From Schistocephalus solidus (Eukaryota; Platyhelminthes; Cestoda; Diphyllobothriidea; Diphyllobothriidae), in assembly GCA_017591395.1 (NCBI GenBank), contig WEDG01005252.1, forward strand, positions 23,865-87,864: a stretch of 64,000 nt of DNA. Reading direction: 5' to 3'. The number at the start of each line of letters is the position of its first letter. The stretch's first letter is position 1. This document shows, one piece after another, positions 11,901 to 20,095 of this stretch. The position numbers and the translations under genes are program-made. The notes beneath the pieces are model-generated. The model saw nothing but the letters and a program-made list of their open reading frames with translations, did no database searches and was not told the origin of the DNA.

Positions 11901-14900
11901 TCGTCAAGACGACGGCCTTGTACATCTTCAGTTTGGTGTTCAGGTGAATACCGTGGCGATTCCACACGGAGGCCTGCAGCCGGCCGAAGGCCTGAGTAGC
12001 TTTGGAGATCAATTGGGCAACCTCGTCATCGATTCTCGTGTTGCGCGACATCGTGCTTCCTAGATAAGCGAAGGTTTCCACGTTTTTGAGTTGAGCACCG
12101 TTGACATTGATTCGAGGAGCATTGTATTCCGCGCTGGGTGGCAGCTGGTGCATGACAACCGTTTTGGCTGTACTGATTGTTAATCCAAAATCGGCGCAGC
12201 CTTCGGCGAAGAGGTCCAGAGGCGAGCTTCCGGTGCCGTAGCTAACAAAAACTGAACTGTCCCGCTGATCGTGCCAACAATTCCTACGTGGTCCACCGTG
12301 TGCTCCACAGCATGGTGGTGTCGAGACAGTGACTTGTGCGTGGATTAGTTTTAAGTTATTGTAGACTTGCGCTGCATCCATCGCACTCTCTCTTCCCTCA
12401 CCCACCGGCACCCGGCGTCAAGACAAAGTCAAGAAGACTGAAGGTGAGATCGGGCGCAAGTAGCTGGCGCGACCGGAGCCACCCCTGAGCGTGCCACCAC
12501 ATCTGGCTCGGATCCCACTCAATCGGGAGCCACTGCAGCCTGACTCTCAGTCCACCAATCAGCCATTCCACAAACACCGTTGGTGAACGCTCACCAATCG
12601 TTAACAGAACTTACTCGCCCCGTTCTGCCTTGTGCCTCATGCTCGAGCCCCACCAGCAGTCTCACAGTGGCTAGTAGTAGTAGTTGTAGTAGAGGCAGAG
12701 TTATGGGGCTGAAAAAGACAAGGAAGGCTGGAGTTGCCCTTTTCTGGCTCCTTAGCCGTCATAATCCAGTAATACCCAAACCCAGAAGGTGCCTCAACTG
12801 GGACTCGAACCCGCGACCTGTTGATCAGAAGTCAAACGCTCTAAACCTTAAGCGGGGCAAGTTAGTTCTGTTAGCGATCGGTGAGCATTCGTCAACGAAT
12901 GTCAATATTTCCGATCTAAGCCGGCGGGGTAACGAGCCTGTGGATCAATGGTTAGAGCATTGAACTTCCGATCAAAAGGGTCCGGGTTCGAGCCTCGGGT
13001 GGTGCCCCACCTGGGGATGGGTATGACTGACTGTTGACGGCTAATGAGCCATAAATTGTCATTCTAGTCTCCCTCGTCTTTGCCGACATTTTTGATCTGC
13101 CTCTACACACTGGGCTGACCGCGTGGCCCGAGTTAACCCGTCAGTTGGCAACCCTCCAAGCCACGGCCTTTAGCGCACCGTGATAGCTACAAGCGCGTCC
13201 ACTTGTGTATAATGAGAAAAATTGTCGACCTCACTCTCTATTCCCATTCCCAGGCCCTGACCACCGTCTGGTCCGGTCAGTGGACTGTTGTCGCACTACC
13301 TGGCCCCACAGACGTGCCAGGTTTTCCACAGGACAAAGGGAGTGGCTCACCCATCTTGTGATATCGCGTTCGTTGTTTGCTGAATAAAACGGAGAAGGAG
13401 AGGCAAATTCACGGACCGAATAGTATTCCTACTGAAGTTTCGGAAACCTCGCCAGTTCCACCATTAATGTAGCGAGATATATGTTCCTGCTGGTCTGGAT
13501 TTCAACATGCCATGTGATAACCATGCTGGACGTGTTAACTTCAACCTACCCCATTATGCTGACTAGATCTGACCTTTCCTAGGTTGACCGCTGGTGTGCT
13601 CGCGTGACCTTCGTCTCCTCTGCGGTCATCGTGTTTGTAGCCAAGTTAGCAGACCTGATGACCCTTCCGCCCCCATCGTCGGCCTGCGGACTGATCAGCC
13701 ATGCACTTTGCTTTGCGCCTTGAGATATCGCTCCAGCCTGGTCACTAGGCCTCCGACTAACCCCTCATTTTGTCCGCGGGCATAGCCAGTTGGTTCCGCG
13801 TAACTTCGCTCGCATGTCGTACTGTTCCTCTACAAATCCATTTATGCTTTTTTCGTAACACTTAGTGGGTGGGATGCAAATGCAGGGTTCTTTTAGGTGT
13901 AGCAGTCAATGAACAATTTTCAAGCACCAGTCCGATCATCTTCTCATTGACTCCGCCAATCAGCCTCGCTTTCTCGAAGGTGAACTTTTGGTTTAGCTAA
14001 GCTATGTGGCCATAACAGACACAGCTTATTGTCGTGGTTAATTGCAAGTCGTGATCGTAAAATCTTGTGCCAAAACGTTTGCCCATTTTACTGACATAGT
14101 TTGTATTCAAATGTTTGATCATCCTTGATTGTTCTGGTACTGGTAGCCGATCCTTGGGCCTCACGGTTGCTGATTCCTGTTTATGATGCACGTCAACCAC
14201 AAAAAGCCTCAAGATTTTGCTTATTCGCTTCGTAAACGTTGTTACGTAGGGACTCGGGTTTCCGAACTTCGACTTTTCTCCACTTGACTTTACAAAAATG
14301 GCTTCTTGAGGCATTTGCGAGGAAGGAAATTCGGAGAACTGTGAACTTTTGATAGGGCTTGGAGGCACATCATTTCCGCCTTCTTCCCATGGCTATCATC
14401 GCAGTGTGTCCAGAGCAAAAGATTGAGAGAGAGAGAGAGAGAGATAGCTACGCTTTATTTTAAAACTAAATTTCCAAAACCTTCAGCAAAAAATGTCCTC
14501 CATTCACTGTGAATAAGGTTGGGCACACAAACCACACAACACCGTAAGATCACAAACGAATGGCCGAAGAATGCATATATTGACATCATGAAGAATCGTC
14601 CTTGAATGTGCCTCAAAACTATCGATCAAATTGGACTTCTTTCAAAACGGTGATGGCCTCATTCGTGTTGTTCGAATAAACAAATAGGGTTAAAATTTGG
14701 TATATAATGGGTGAAATAGGCCAACCGACGCACATATAAGCGGATTCATATGCGAATGGAGAGGAGAAAAGATGGTGGCTCAATTGCCAAAAGCCCACAC
14801 AATGGAAGACGGATATCGTATCGCTGCCCGCCAACGGGGCCTCTTGACGGTCGTCATAAAGAGGGCCCAGCACCCAACGAAACGACAAAATCTATGGGTA

Positions 14901-17900
14901 TACAAGGAGGCTTATGCGTCATCAACTGCGAGCAACTGCGGAAACAGCATAAACGAGAAGGTAGACAAGTTGACGAAGGCGGAAGTACTCACGAGAAGGG
15001 AAGTGCTAAACAGAGGTCACTGCTACCGCAATGGCGTACTTTTATGGCCTGACAGACTTTACAGACCAGGAGTGCCCCTACGTAGTAGGCCAACATTTTG
15101 AATTTCAGCGTGCCTGTACCAGCTGCCTTTTACGTTCTCGCAAATTCAGAATGCGGGGCAGTCGACTGAAGAGTTTTTGACAAGCATCAACATCTAGCTG
15201 TAAAGGTGGAGGAGGTGATAGCTTTACCTGACGTTATATCCTTGTTCACCTCTATCCAATCGACCTGGTTATCCACAATATTGAGGACCTGGGCAGAAGC
15301 TGAAATGTGTCTACATGATCGTGCTTTTATAGCTGTCTTTTAAGACTTTCTTCATATTCAAAGGCCAGTTTTACGTTCAAAAAGGAGGCACACCAAAAAC
15401 ACGATGAAAAAATATTTTGAGAAGAAATTAACGACACTGAAACCCTTGATCCCACAGAAGTTTGGGCCGTTCAATACTGAAATCACCCAATTTCTGCATT
15501 CAAAAAACGCGTGTTTTCCAGACAGTTTCTTATTATAAAAGCCATGTCCTTGGTATTTTGAAGTGTATCCTTATAAAAATCAGGTGGATTTTTATTTGCT
15601 TTTGGAGAGTTTTATTTTGTCTGTTTGCAAAACAGTTGTTTGATGAATGTCAAACAATATTATAAATAGCGTCCTCTAGAAATGCAGGCCAATTTTCTGT
15701 CTATAATTGCTCGAGGTTTAACCAGGCCAGAGTGCTTAGTGTCAGGCTACTAACCCTTCAGCAACTATTTTTCGGTTTTGCAACCTATGAGGGGAAAGGG
15801 CGGGAAGGTGTTAATAGCTTTTGCTATATATTGTACTATCCTGCTGTAATACCAAAAAATTCCTTAAAAGCGGTACTACATCAAAACTTCGCCTTTTTAT
15901 TAGTAGTAGCCCATAAACTCTGGAAGTGACAAACAGCACAATTTTTCCGAAGACGCCGAAAATGCTGCTTTTGGTTTCGGCTGCTCTGCTGACGGTTGAG
16001 GCTGTGAATGCATAAATATACATAAAAGGGCATAGCTGTGTGTGGAATTTTACATGCAACCGGGAGTGAATAAGTTCATGTATGTAGGGTCCCTTAGGAC
16101 ATTCCGCAAACCGTCTCATACAACATCCAAACTAACAGCCAGAGTTGCTGGTATTGGCCCGAAATTAGCTAAATAGAAACGGTTAGAGGAATTCAAACTA
16201 AACGTGGCCTCAAATAAGAGTCCCTAGTTAGAAGTGAAATCTGCATTAGGAGAGACTGTTTGTAGCAGATGTTCCTTTTGATAAATAGCCCTTAAATACA
16301 AATATATAGACGATGCCAAGGCATTGAGAATAGTACGAGTTATAAAAGACGAGACTGTGATGAGCCAATTTCGCGTTTTCCATGAGTTGCTACTTGCATA
16401 CACCATTTCAAAGCCCCTTAATATATTACAATACCTTATTAACTCTTAAGGAAAGCCGTGTAAGGATAAAAGTAATGATAAAAGAATTTTTGACTTTGGT
16501 AACTTTATGATGTCAGATATGAGCACGTAGTCCTCAGTTTATTTTCGCTAAGAAAGAGCCGACAATACATCTATTGCTGAAGTGGTTCAAAAAATTAAGC
16601 TCGATTTTTGGGCCTCATTGCCATATTTCTTGTGTGCAGATGCCTTCAAAACCGCGTTTAAACGAAAAAGCCACATATTTTACGGAAGATATAGTCATTA
16701 GTTGAGATAGTTGAACGGTAAAAGTTTCCGACTATTTAATTTTCATTGCAATTATAAACCTAGTAGAAACACGGTTAACCCTTCAAATGTTATTTTAAAC
16801 TGACTTCCATGGGTAAACATTTCATCTGTACCTATGCATATGTGTTAGAAAATCTAGTGCGTCGAAAATTTAAAAAAACTAACAGATTGCTTGTCATCTA
16901 TTCAGAGGGCAGCTACAGTAGATTGCCTAACTCATGAAATGTCGGGACCGAAATTTGAGGTGGTAGCATGGCACACACATTTAATGGCATTATTTTTGTT
17001 CGTTGGATTGAATTGATGCGCTTTGTTTTGCTTTATTCACTCGTACTTTTTACATGGATAGGCATCCCGTACATTTAAAATGTCAGTTTAATTAGCTCAT
17101 CCGATTTTTTACGTTTTCGGAATTTGCCACTTTTCTAAAAAAATAAATATTGCTTAACAAGGTTATATTATTTTTTAAACCGCAACATGAGTTCTTTTTT
17201 AAGGACGGTCACTTCTTTTCTGCTGTAACGTTGATAGGGCAGATACTATATGTCACTGTCATCAACTTCTACCCAGCGGTAGTTAGATAATTAAATATAT
17301 GCCTAAAGATAAATGGCGTTATAGACCTGAATTTGAGTTTGGTTTCCTCACTACTTCTCTACAGTTCTAAGCAGAAAATTTGAAATCGGAAAAAACCAAT
17401 TCTTTTCCTCGGAATTTTTTTTACTCTCAGCAACTGACTGAGACCTGACATTCACTGTGTAGCACCATTGCTACCCTCAATGTTAATAGGCATTCCTTGC
17501 TGCTAGCCCTATCTGAGTACATACCAGCCTGTTTTTTTTCATATACATTACTTCTTTTTGACAAGAAACAATATGCGTGGCCGTACTTTTCGAATTCTCC
17601 CAATCACTTCGCCTCAATTATATGAAGTGAAACTGTGACCAGACAAAGACACTGTTCATAGACTCCGTACCATTAACTTCACGTTATAGGAGGAGGCAGA
17701 AGCCCATGAACGCAAGCTTGCTGAAATGGAAACCAAAAGGATCCAATCTTTGATATTGACTGGGGTCCTAGATGCCTCTGCACTCAAACAACAAAGGTTT
17801 ACGGATGCTGATCGCATTGAGAAACCTCCCAATTATCCTGTCACCATCAAGTCCCGCAGCGAGGATGAAAGTCATCTCGATTTCCGGCGGTACACAAGGA

Positions 17901-17947
17901 ATCCAACGGCAGCCAGATATAACGCTCTACATGTAAAGCAGCGTTGA
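3284..17947 (+). CDS. Multi-exon gene of unknown function (four exons recognised)
   Basis: Four exons, at 3284-3392, 3465-3669, 6306-6426 and 17690-17947, join in one open frame (phases 1, 2, 0), each with GT-AG borders. I do not recognise the family. The product starts with a Ser/Glu-rich low-complexity segment (about residues 1-45). A Lys/Glu-rich stretch with an apparent helical segment ([19 protein letters not shown]) follows. Next is a basic segment with [14 protein letters not shown] and a strongly charged helix predicted as coiled coil ([19 protein letters not shown]). The tail is Arg/Asn-rich with [15 protein letters not shown]. No signal peptide or membrane segment is visible. The 5' end is missing: exon 1 lacks a clear start codon. 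A TGA ends the last exon and an AATAAA lies 270 bp beyond. A weaker donor inside the last exon (CAT|GTAAAG) could instead join in phase to the exon at 22619, which would lengthen the protein. The composition suggests a nuclear or scaffold protein, but that is a guess. Confidence 0.65.
3465..3669 (+). CDS. Unknown gene, exon 2
   Basis: A polypyrimidine stretch (CCTCCCTCCCTCCCGATC) precedes the AG at 3463-3464, and GTAAGT starts at 3670. The entering phase fits exon 1. The encoded segment is acidic, then Lys/Glu-rich, and ends in [14 protein letters not shown]. If the donor were not used, translation would stop at TAG 3668-3670, so a short terminal exon is the alternative. The strong donor makes splicing more likely. 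Confidence 0.65.
3671..6305. other. Intron 2 of the unknown gene, no further feature
   Basis: About 2.6 kb of AT-rich sequence. An open frame around 4760-5005 begins with a Lys/Arg-rich segment, but lacks a convincing acceptor and family match. Nothing else is recognised. Confidence 0.4.
6306..6426 (+). CDS. Unknown gene, exon 3
   Basis: The acceptor is a pyrimidine-rich CTTATTCTGCTTCCAG ending at 6305; the donor is GTAAGT at 6427. This start gives the phase left by exon 2, whereas the other nearby AG (6281-6282) would create an immediate stop. The exon encodes 40 full codons beginning [20 protein letters not shown] and ending in an acidic helix. Confidence 0.65.
6655..6720 (-). mobile_element. 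Penelope-like 3' fragment with hammerhead-like motif
   Basis: On the - strand, CTGACGATGG at 6685-6676, then CCTGCACGAG and CGAAA ending at 6656, resemble the motif at 18643-18614 inside a Penelope-like element (about 26 of 35 positions equal). The CTGANGA and GAAA boxes are those of a hammerhead ribozyme core. Complementary stems are incomplete, so activity is doubtful. Penelope-like elements are known to carry hammerhead motifs. Confidence 0.4.
7460..7653 (+). mobile_element. Degraded tRNA-derived SINE fragment
   Basis: A B-box-like GGTTCGAGTTCC near 7473 is followed by GGATAATAAGCCAGAAATAG near 7522 and a CTCCC...CCGGT tail, the order of landmarks in the SINE array that follows. The A-box half is not recognisable. 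It runs into the (AT)n tract. Confidence 0.6.
7654..7687. repeat. (AT)n microsatellite
   Basis: Seventeen AT units at the left edge of the tandem SINE array. Confidence 0.95.
7688..8853 (-). mobile_element. Tandem array of a tRNA-derived SINE, four units of about 303-306 bp
   Basis: The marker GCTCACCGATCTGCTTAAGG recurs at about 7699, 8002, 8308 and 8611. Each unit, read on the - strand, has an A-box-like GTGGCTCAATGGTAGAGC, a B-box GGTTCGAATCC, then a body with GACGGCTAATAAGCCAG and a tail with CTTGTCTTTGTCGGTTCCA. The head therefore resembles a tRNA with RNA polymerase III promoter boxes, but the anticodon arm is not tRNA-like. Units differ at few positions. The fourth is cut by the AT tract within the tRNA-like head. 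No protein is encoded; ORFs across it are translations of the SINE. Confidence 0.9.
8854..8908. repeat. (AT)n microsatellite
   Basis: Uninterrupted AT repeat of about 55 bases that truncates the fourth SINE unit. Confidence 0.95.
8909..9048. repeat. SINE-derived palindrome flanked by AT tracts
   Basis: 8909-8940 (GGAATGGAACGGACAAAGAC...) is the reverse complement of 9005-9035 with a single-base length difference. The middle holds the SINE body motif GGCTGATGACGGCTAATAAG. So two SINE tails face each other, with (AT)n on both outer sides (8854-8908 and 9036-9048). Confidence 0.85.
9049..9339. other. Short spacer, nothing recognised
   Basis: No open frame with family resemblance, no tRNA-like box. 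It leads into the 0.4-kb repeat array. Confidence 0.4.
9340..10500 (-). repeat. Three tandem copies of a roughly 0.4-kb repeat (non-LTR element 3' tail)
   Basis: The segment containing CCGTCAGTTGGCAACCTTCC and a following CCACGG recurs at 9724 and 10118, and a diverged form with CCACGG at 10475. GAGCCATCGCAGCCTGACTC-type segments recur before each. The same sequence lies downstream of the zinc-finger end of the non-LTR element at 40920-41310, in the same orientation relative to it. It is therefore best read as that element's 3' untranslated tail, here in tandem. Open frames in it are short and unconvincing. Confidence 0.8.
10476..10496 (-). other. Perfect 9-bp hairpin in the retroelement 3' tail
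   Basis: CACGGTTTC, a three-base loop, then GAAACCGTG. The same stem with a different loop occurs at 40925-40945 in the second copy. Conservation in two copies hints at an RNA structure used by the element. Confidence 0.7.
10575..10595 (-). other. 8-bp hairpin overlapping the zinc-finger ORF stop codon
   Basis: CCTCCGGT and ACCGGAGG pair around the TAA stop (10586-10588, - strand). The second element copy keeps it with one mismatch at 40825-40845. Confidence 0.65.
10586..12220 (-). mobile_element. 5'-truncated non-LTR retrotransposon copy: end of reverse transcriptase plus zinc-finger tail
   Basis: From about 12220 down to 11611 the - strand encodes the region after the FADD motif of a reverse transcriptase, open for about 200 residues ([19 protein letters not shown], later [43 protein letters not shown]). 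After a frameshift near 11640 the linker continues, then a tail with C2H2-type fingers down to the stop at 10588: [76 protein letters not shown] and a last finger near 10650-10590. Endonuclease and RT motifs A-C are absent, so the copy is dead. It matches the copy at 36.9-40.8 kb closely. It lies antisense in the intron of the + strand gene. Confidence 0.9.
12240..12590 (-). repeat. Further copy of the 0.4-kb retroelement tail repeat
   Basis: GTCCACCGTGTGCTCCAC, GCGCTGCATC, the CTGGCTCGGATCC segment and CCTGACTCTCAGTCCACCA follow the order seen at 9340-9660. It sits directly at the 5' break of the truncated element copy, as if one element was joined to the tail of another. Confidence 0.75.
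12704..12872 (-). mobile_element. tRNA-derived SINE
   Basis: Read on the - strand: a tRNA-like head ending with the B-box GGGTTCGAGTCCC (near 12807-12795), body motif with GACGGCTAAGGAGCCAG, tail CCTTGTCTTTTTC. It is diverged from the array at 7688-8853 but has the same layout. Head-to-head with the next SINE. Confidence 0.75.
12932..13100 (+). mobile_element. tRNA-derived SINE
   Basis: A-box-like GTGGATCAATGGTTAGAGC at about 12940, B-box GGGTTCGAGCCTC at about 12984, then GACGGCTAATGAGCC and the tail CTCCCTCGTCTTTGCCGAC. About 60 bp separate its head from that of the neighbouring - strand SINE. Confidence 0.8.
13100..13222 (-). repeat. Partial copy of the 0.4-kb tail repeat
   Basis: GGGCTGACCGCGTGG, CCGTCAGTTGGCAACC and AAGCCACGGCCTTTAGCGCA repeat the order of 9669-9745 and 10067-10140. 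Confidence 0.75.
13997..14280 (-). pseudogene. Penelope-like element fragment, GIY-YIG endonuclease region
   Basis: The - strand frame reads [15 protein letters not shown], a short gap, then [21 protein letters not shown]. This resembles the start of the GIY-YIG endonuclease domain of Penelope-like elements (usual pattern: ...DRLP...QSGVVY...C..NYVGQTGR.L.TRI.EH.LA). The GIY tyrosine, the Gly of the YVGQTG box and downstream residues are lost, so it is decayed. The reading upstream to 14368 may be more of the same element. Confidence 0.65.
14425..14444. repeat. (GA)n microsatellite
   Basis: Ten GA units inside the long intron. Confidence 0.9.
14460..16520. other. Intronic stretch without a recognisable gene
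   Basis: The open frame at 14772-15101 (109 residues, basic) has no family resemblance that I can name and no evident splice sites. The remainder is AT-rich. Confidence 0.35.
16521..16607. repeat. Direct repeat with the block at 18296-18382
   Basis: The segment TAGTCCTCAGTTTATTTTCG, then GCTAAGAAAGAGCC and ATACATCTATTG, recurs with few changes at 18305-18360. The second copy adjoins the 3' end of a Penelope-like element, so both may be ends of one element family. Confidence 0.8.
16912..16968 (+). repeat. Dispersed AT-rich repeat, copy 1
   Basis: Shares the pattern CAGTAG..TGCCT...TCATGAAATG...CGAAATT with blocks at 24783-24830, 28395-28452 and (inverted) 29276-29334. Short and diverged. Confidence 0.5.
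16970..17689. other. Last part of the long intron, nothing recognised
   Basis: AT-rich with no repeat or exon signal before the acceptor ending at 17689. Confidence 0.4.
17690..17947 (+). CDS. Unknown gene, last recognised exon
   Basis: The acceptor TTCACGTTATAG ends at 17689; the frame continues exon 3 in phase 0 for 85 codons to TGA 17945-17947. It begins with the second half of the charged helix ([20 protein letters not shown]), then a more neutral segment ([15 protein letters not shown]), a Pro/Tyr-containing turn (KPPNYP) and an Arg/Asn-rich end. Confidence 0.7.
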   Translation, partial: EEAEAHERKLAEMETKRIQSLILTGVLDASALKQQRFTDADRIEKPPNYPVTIKSRSEDESHLDFRRYTRNPTAARYNALHVKQR

Positions 17948-18216
17948 CCATTTCTCTCTGTCTCTCAGAAATGTTTTGTTGGAGTTTCGATGGATGTTTC
18001 ACTTTTGTGTTGTCAACTGCAGTGAAGTTTTGTTTGTTCAATTTTACCGCTAATTACCTCTTTACTTTAAATTTCAGTGGGAAGTTTACCTGGACCTAAG
18101 TTTAATTGATAGGCCTTTTATTAGGAAAACCAAATCTTCTAGTTTGAACGTGCTGCAAAAAATTCAGTGTAACACAATTGTCCAAAATTGAAATAAGTCA
18201 TCCCCTATTGCTAGGT

Positions 18217-18222
18217 AATAAA
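18217..18222 (+). terminator. Candidate polyadenylation signal AATAAA
   Basis: AATAAA 270 bp after the stop of the unknown gene. A hexamer in AT-rich DNA is weak evidence on its own. Confidence 0.35.
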
Positions 18223-18295
18223 TAGTGACTAGTTAAGCTGGGTGAACTAATTTCTAACGAAGATGTAGCGAGAACTTACTTTTAACACAGATGCG

Positions 18296-18382
18296 TTTCG
18301 AGCACATAGTCCTCAGTTTATTCTCGCTAAGAAAGAGCCGGTCATACATCTATTGATGAAGTAATTCACAAAATTATTCTCG
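18296..18382. repeat. Direct repeat with the block at 16521-16607
   Basis: See the copy at 16521: shared CCTCAGTTTATT, CGCTAAGAAAGAGCCG and ACATCTATTG segments. It abuts the Penelope-like element that follows. Confidence 0.8.
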
Positions 18383-19935
18383 ACCGACCTTTAAATATGA
18401 TCGACAACTGCAAGGAGAGCTGGGTGAAGGCTGAGCGCGGAGGTGGACAGTTCTTAAAGCTCCAAAGAATGGCGGTGGTGCCTTTTAAGCAATTACAAGG
18501 TTCAGACAACCAGGCGGATCGCGTATGAATGGCAGCGAATATGTGAGCCCAGATTCTTGTTGTAACGAAGAATAACGCGAGATCACTGGGACAGTATGTG
18601 TAGTGGTCGGAGCTTTCGCTCTTGTGCAGGAGGCCACCATCAGTGAATGTGCGCAAGCAACGACAAACAAGCGGTTTTTGTAGTCCGACCAAGAGGGAGG
18701 GGGGAGGTCGCATTCGTGATAAGGCTGAGTCTGCGCCGTCTCACGGCGGCTGGCGACCTTGGATGGGAACTGGGCTGCGCCTCTCGGCCGCGCGAACGAG
18801 ACGCGTGAAAGCAGGGGAGTACGTCAACGTGTCTGTTGATAGAGTTCGTGTCAGACACCCAGGCTTCCAGCAGTTCCCGCCCCGTCTTATTGCTGGCTCG
18901 CGCCGTTATCCGCGTGCTCTCGTAGTTAAGTGCGTGGCCTTCCTCCAGCGTGTGGATAGCAATCTGAGACAGTGGGTCGCCTCTGCGCACATCCCATTTG
19001 CGCTCCATTATCCGCGAGCTAAGTCCTCGTCCGGTCTGCCCTGTATAATGGCGAGAACATTCACGACAAGGTATTTGATAATTGACCCCAGATTGCTCAC
19101 CTACATCCAGTCGATCCTTCATTTGAATCATTCGGATAAGCATGGTAGCTGTCGGACGATGGGCAATACCCAAGCCAAACTCTGCAGCAATACGTTCCGT
19201 TGCTTCTGACACATTCTTTATACATGGTAGAGGGTGTCAGTGTTGGAGGCTCTCCTCTGTTTGTTCTACGTGGACGCCTACGGAGACAGCAGCTGACGAA
19301 GCTCGTCCGGTATCTATTTCTGGCCAGTTGGTCCCAAAGGTGCCGTAGTTCTCGTGCTCGTTTCTCAGATTCACTGCAATGCGTTTTTACTCTTTGGAAG
19401 AGTGCTTTAACACAACCGCTGGTTGCTGTGATAGCTGAGAACCTGGCTTGTGTTTGTCGTCTTTCTATACACCGTGGTGCTAAGTACTCCATGGACTCTG
19501 CGTGTGACGAGGATGTCAAGGAAAGGCAAGTGTACGGCATTCTCTTCTTCCCTTGTGAAGTGAATGTCGGGTAAGATGCCGTTAAGCAGATCTTGGAAGT
19601 CTGCTTTTCGAACGTGTCGACGACGTATCGGCGCCAAAACGCAGCTTCGTAGTGACTGAAGGCAACCTTTTCCAGTTCTTGCAAGACCAGTTCTTCACAT
19701 AGACTGGATATTGGGGAGCGCGTCGGTGTGCCTTTGGTTTGCGCGTATGTTCAACCATTGGAAGATGAAAAAGGTTCGTTGGCAGAAGGCAAATAGTTGC
19801 ATTAAGTCGAGCCGTTTCCGTAGAACATCGCGTGCCAGGTTCGGTGGAATAGAGGTACACCATGAAACCACATCTAATGATACCATGATTTGATCAGGTC
19901 GAAAAGTATTTTTCCTTATGGCGGCCATAAATTGG
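18383..19935 (-). mobile_element. Penelope-like retroelement, truncated and frameshifted: reverse transcriptase plus GIY-YIG endonuclease
   Basis: On the - strand, 19928-19700 encodes an RT palm segment (QIMVSLDVVSWCTSIPPNLA, with the motif A aspartate). Then comes VLQELEKVAFSHYEAAFWRR followed by YVVD, where active Penelope-like RTs have YVDD: one catalytic Asp is Val here. Frames shift several times down to about 19210. From 19212 to about 18750 follows a GIY-YIG endonuclease domain: NYQIPCRECSRHYTGQTGR, then RRGDPLSQIAIHTLEEGH and NKTGRELLEAWVSD, which are hallmarks of this family. The 3' end carries a hammerhead-like motif at 18643-18614. The element ends abruptly at 19935 against an inverted second copy. 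It lies downstream of the unknown gene's last exon, antisense to it. Confidence 0.9.
18614..18643 (-). ncRNA. Degenerate hammerhead-ribozyme-like motif of the Penelope-like element
   Basis: On the - strand CTGATGG is followed by TGGCCTCCTGCACAAGAGC and GAAA. CTGATGA...GAAA are the invariant boxes of hammerhead ribozymes, and these ribozymes are known from Penelope-like elements. The final A of the first box is G and stem II is poorly paired, so the motif is probably inactive. Confidence 0.4.
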
Positions 19936-20095
19936 GAGGATGATCGTGGAAATGGTCTTGCAAGAGTTGGAAAAGGCCGCCTTTAGTCACTACGAAGCTG
20001 CATTTTGGCGACGATACGAGGACGACACGTTCGAACAGCAAATTTCCAAGATTTGCTTAACGGCATCTTCCCCGACATTCAGTTCACAAACTCGT
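19936..20095 (+). mobile_element. Inverted second copy of the Penelope-like RT segment
   Basis: The + strand reads VLQELEKAAFSHYEAAFWRR, then YEDDTF and SKICLTASSPTF, homologous to the - strand segment at 19684-19560. The two copies are head to head and diverge from each other, with YEDD here against YVVD there. Homology ends near 20090. Confidence 0.85.

Larger units (their letters stand above)
6427..17689. other. 11.3-kb intron of the unknown gene, packed with repeats
   Basis: Between donor GTAAGT (6427) and the acceptor ending at 17689 lie a hammerhead-like motif, SINEs, AT tracts, 0.4-kb repeats, an antisense non-LTR retroelement copy, a Penelope-like fragment and dispersed AT-rich repeats, each listed separately. 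The parts 6690-7460 and 13221-13990 show nothing recognisable. Confidence 0.55.

Noticed and set aside
11304..12063. + strand open frames opposite the truncated retroelement
   Set aside because: Shadow frames of the - strand RT and zinc-finger coding region.
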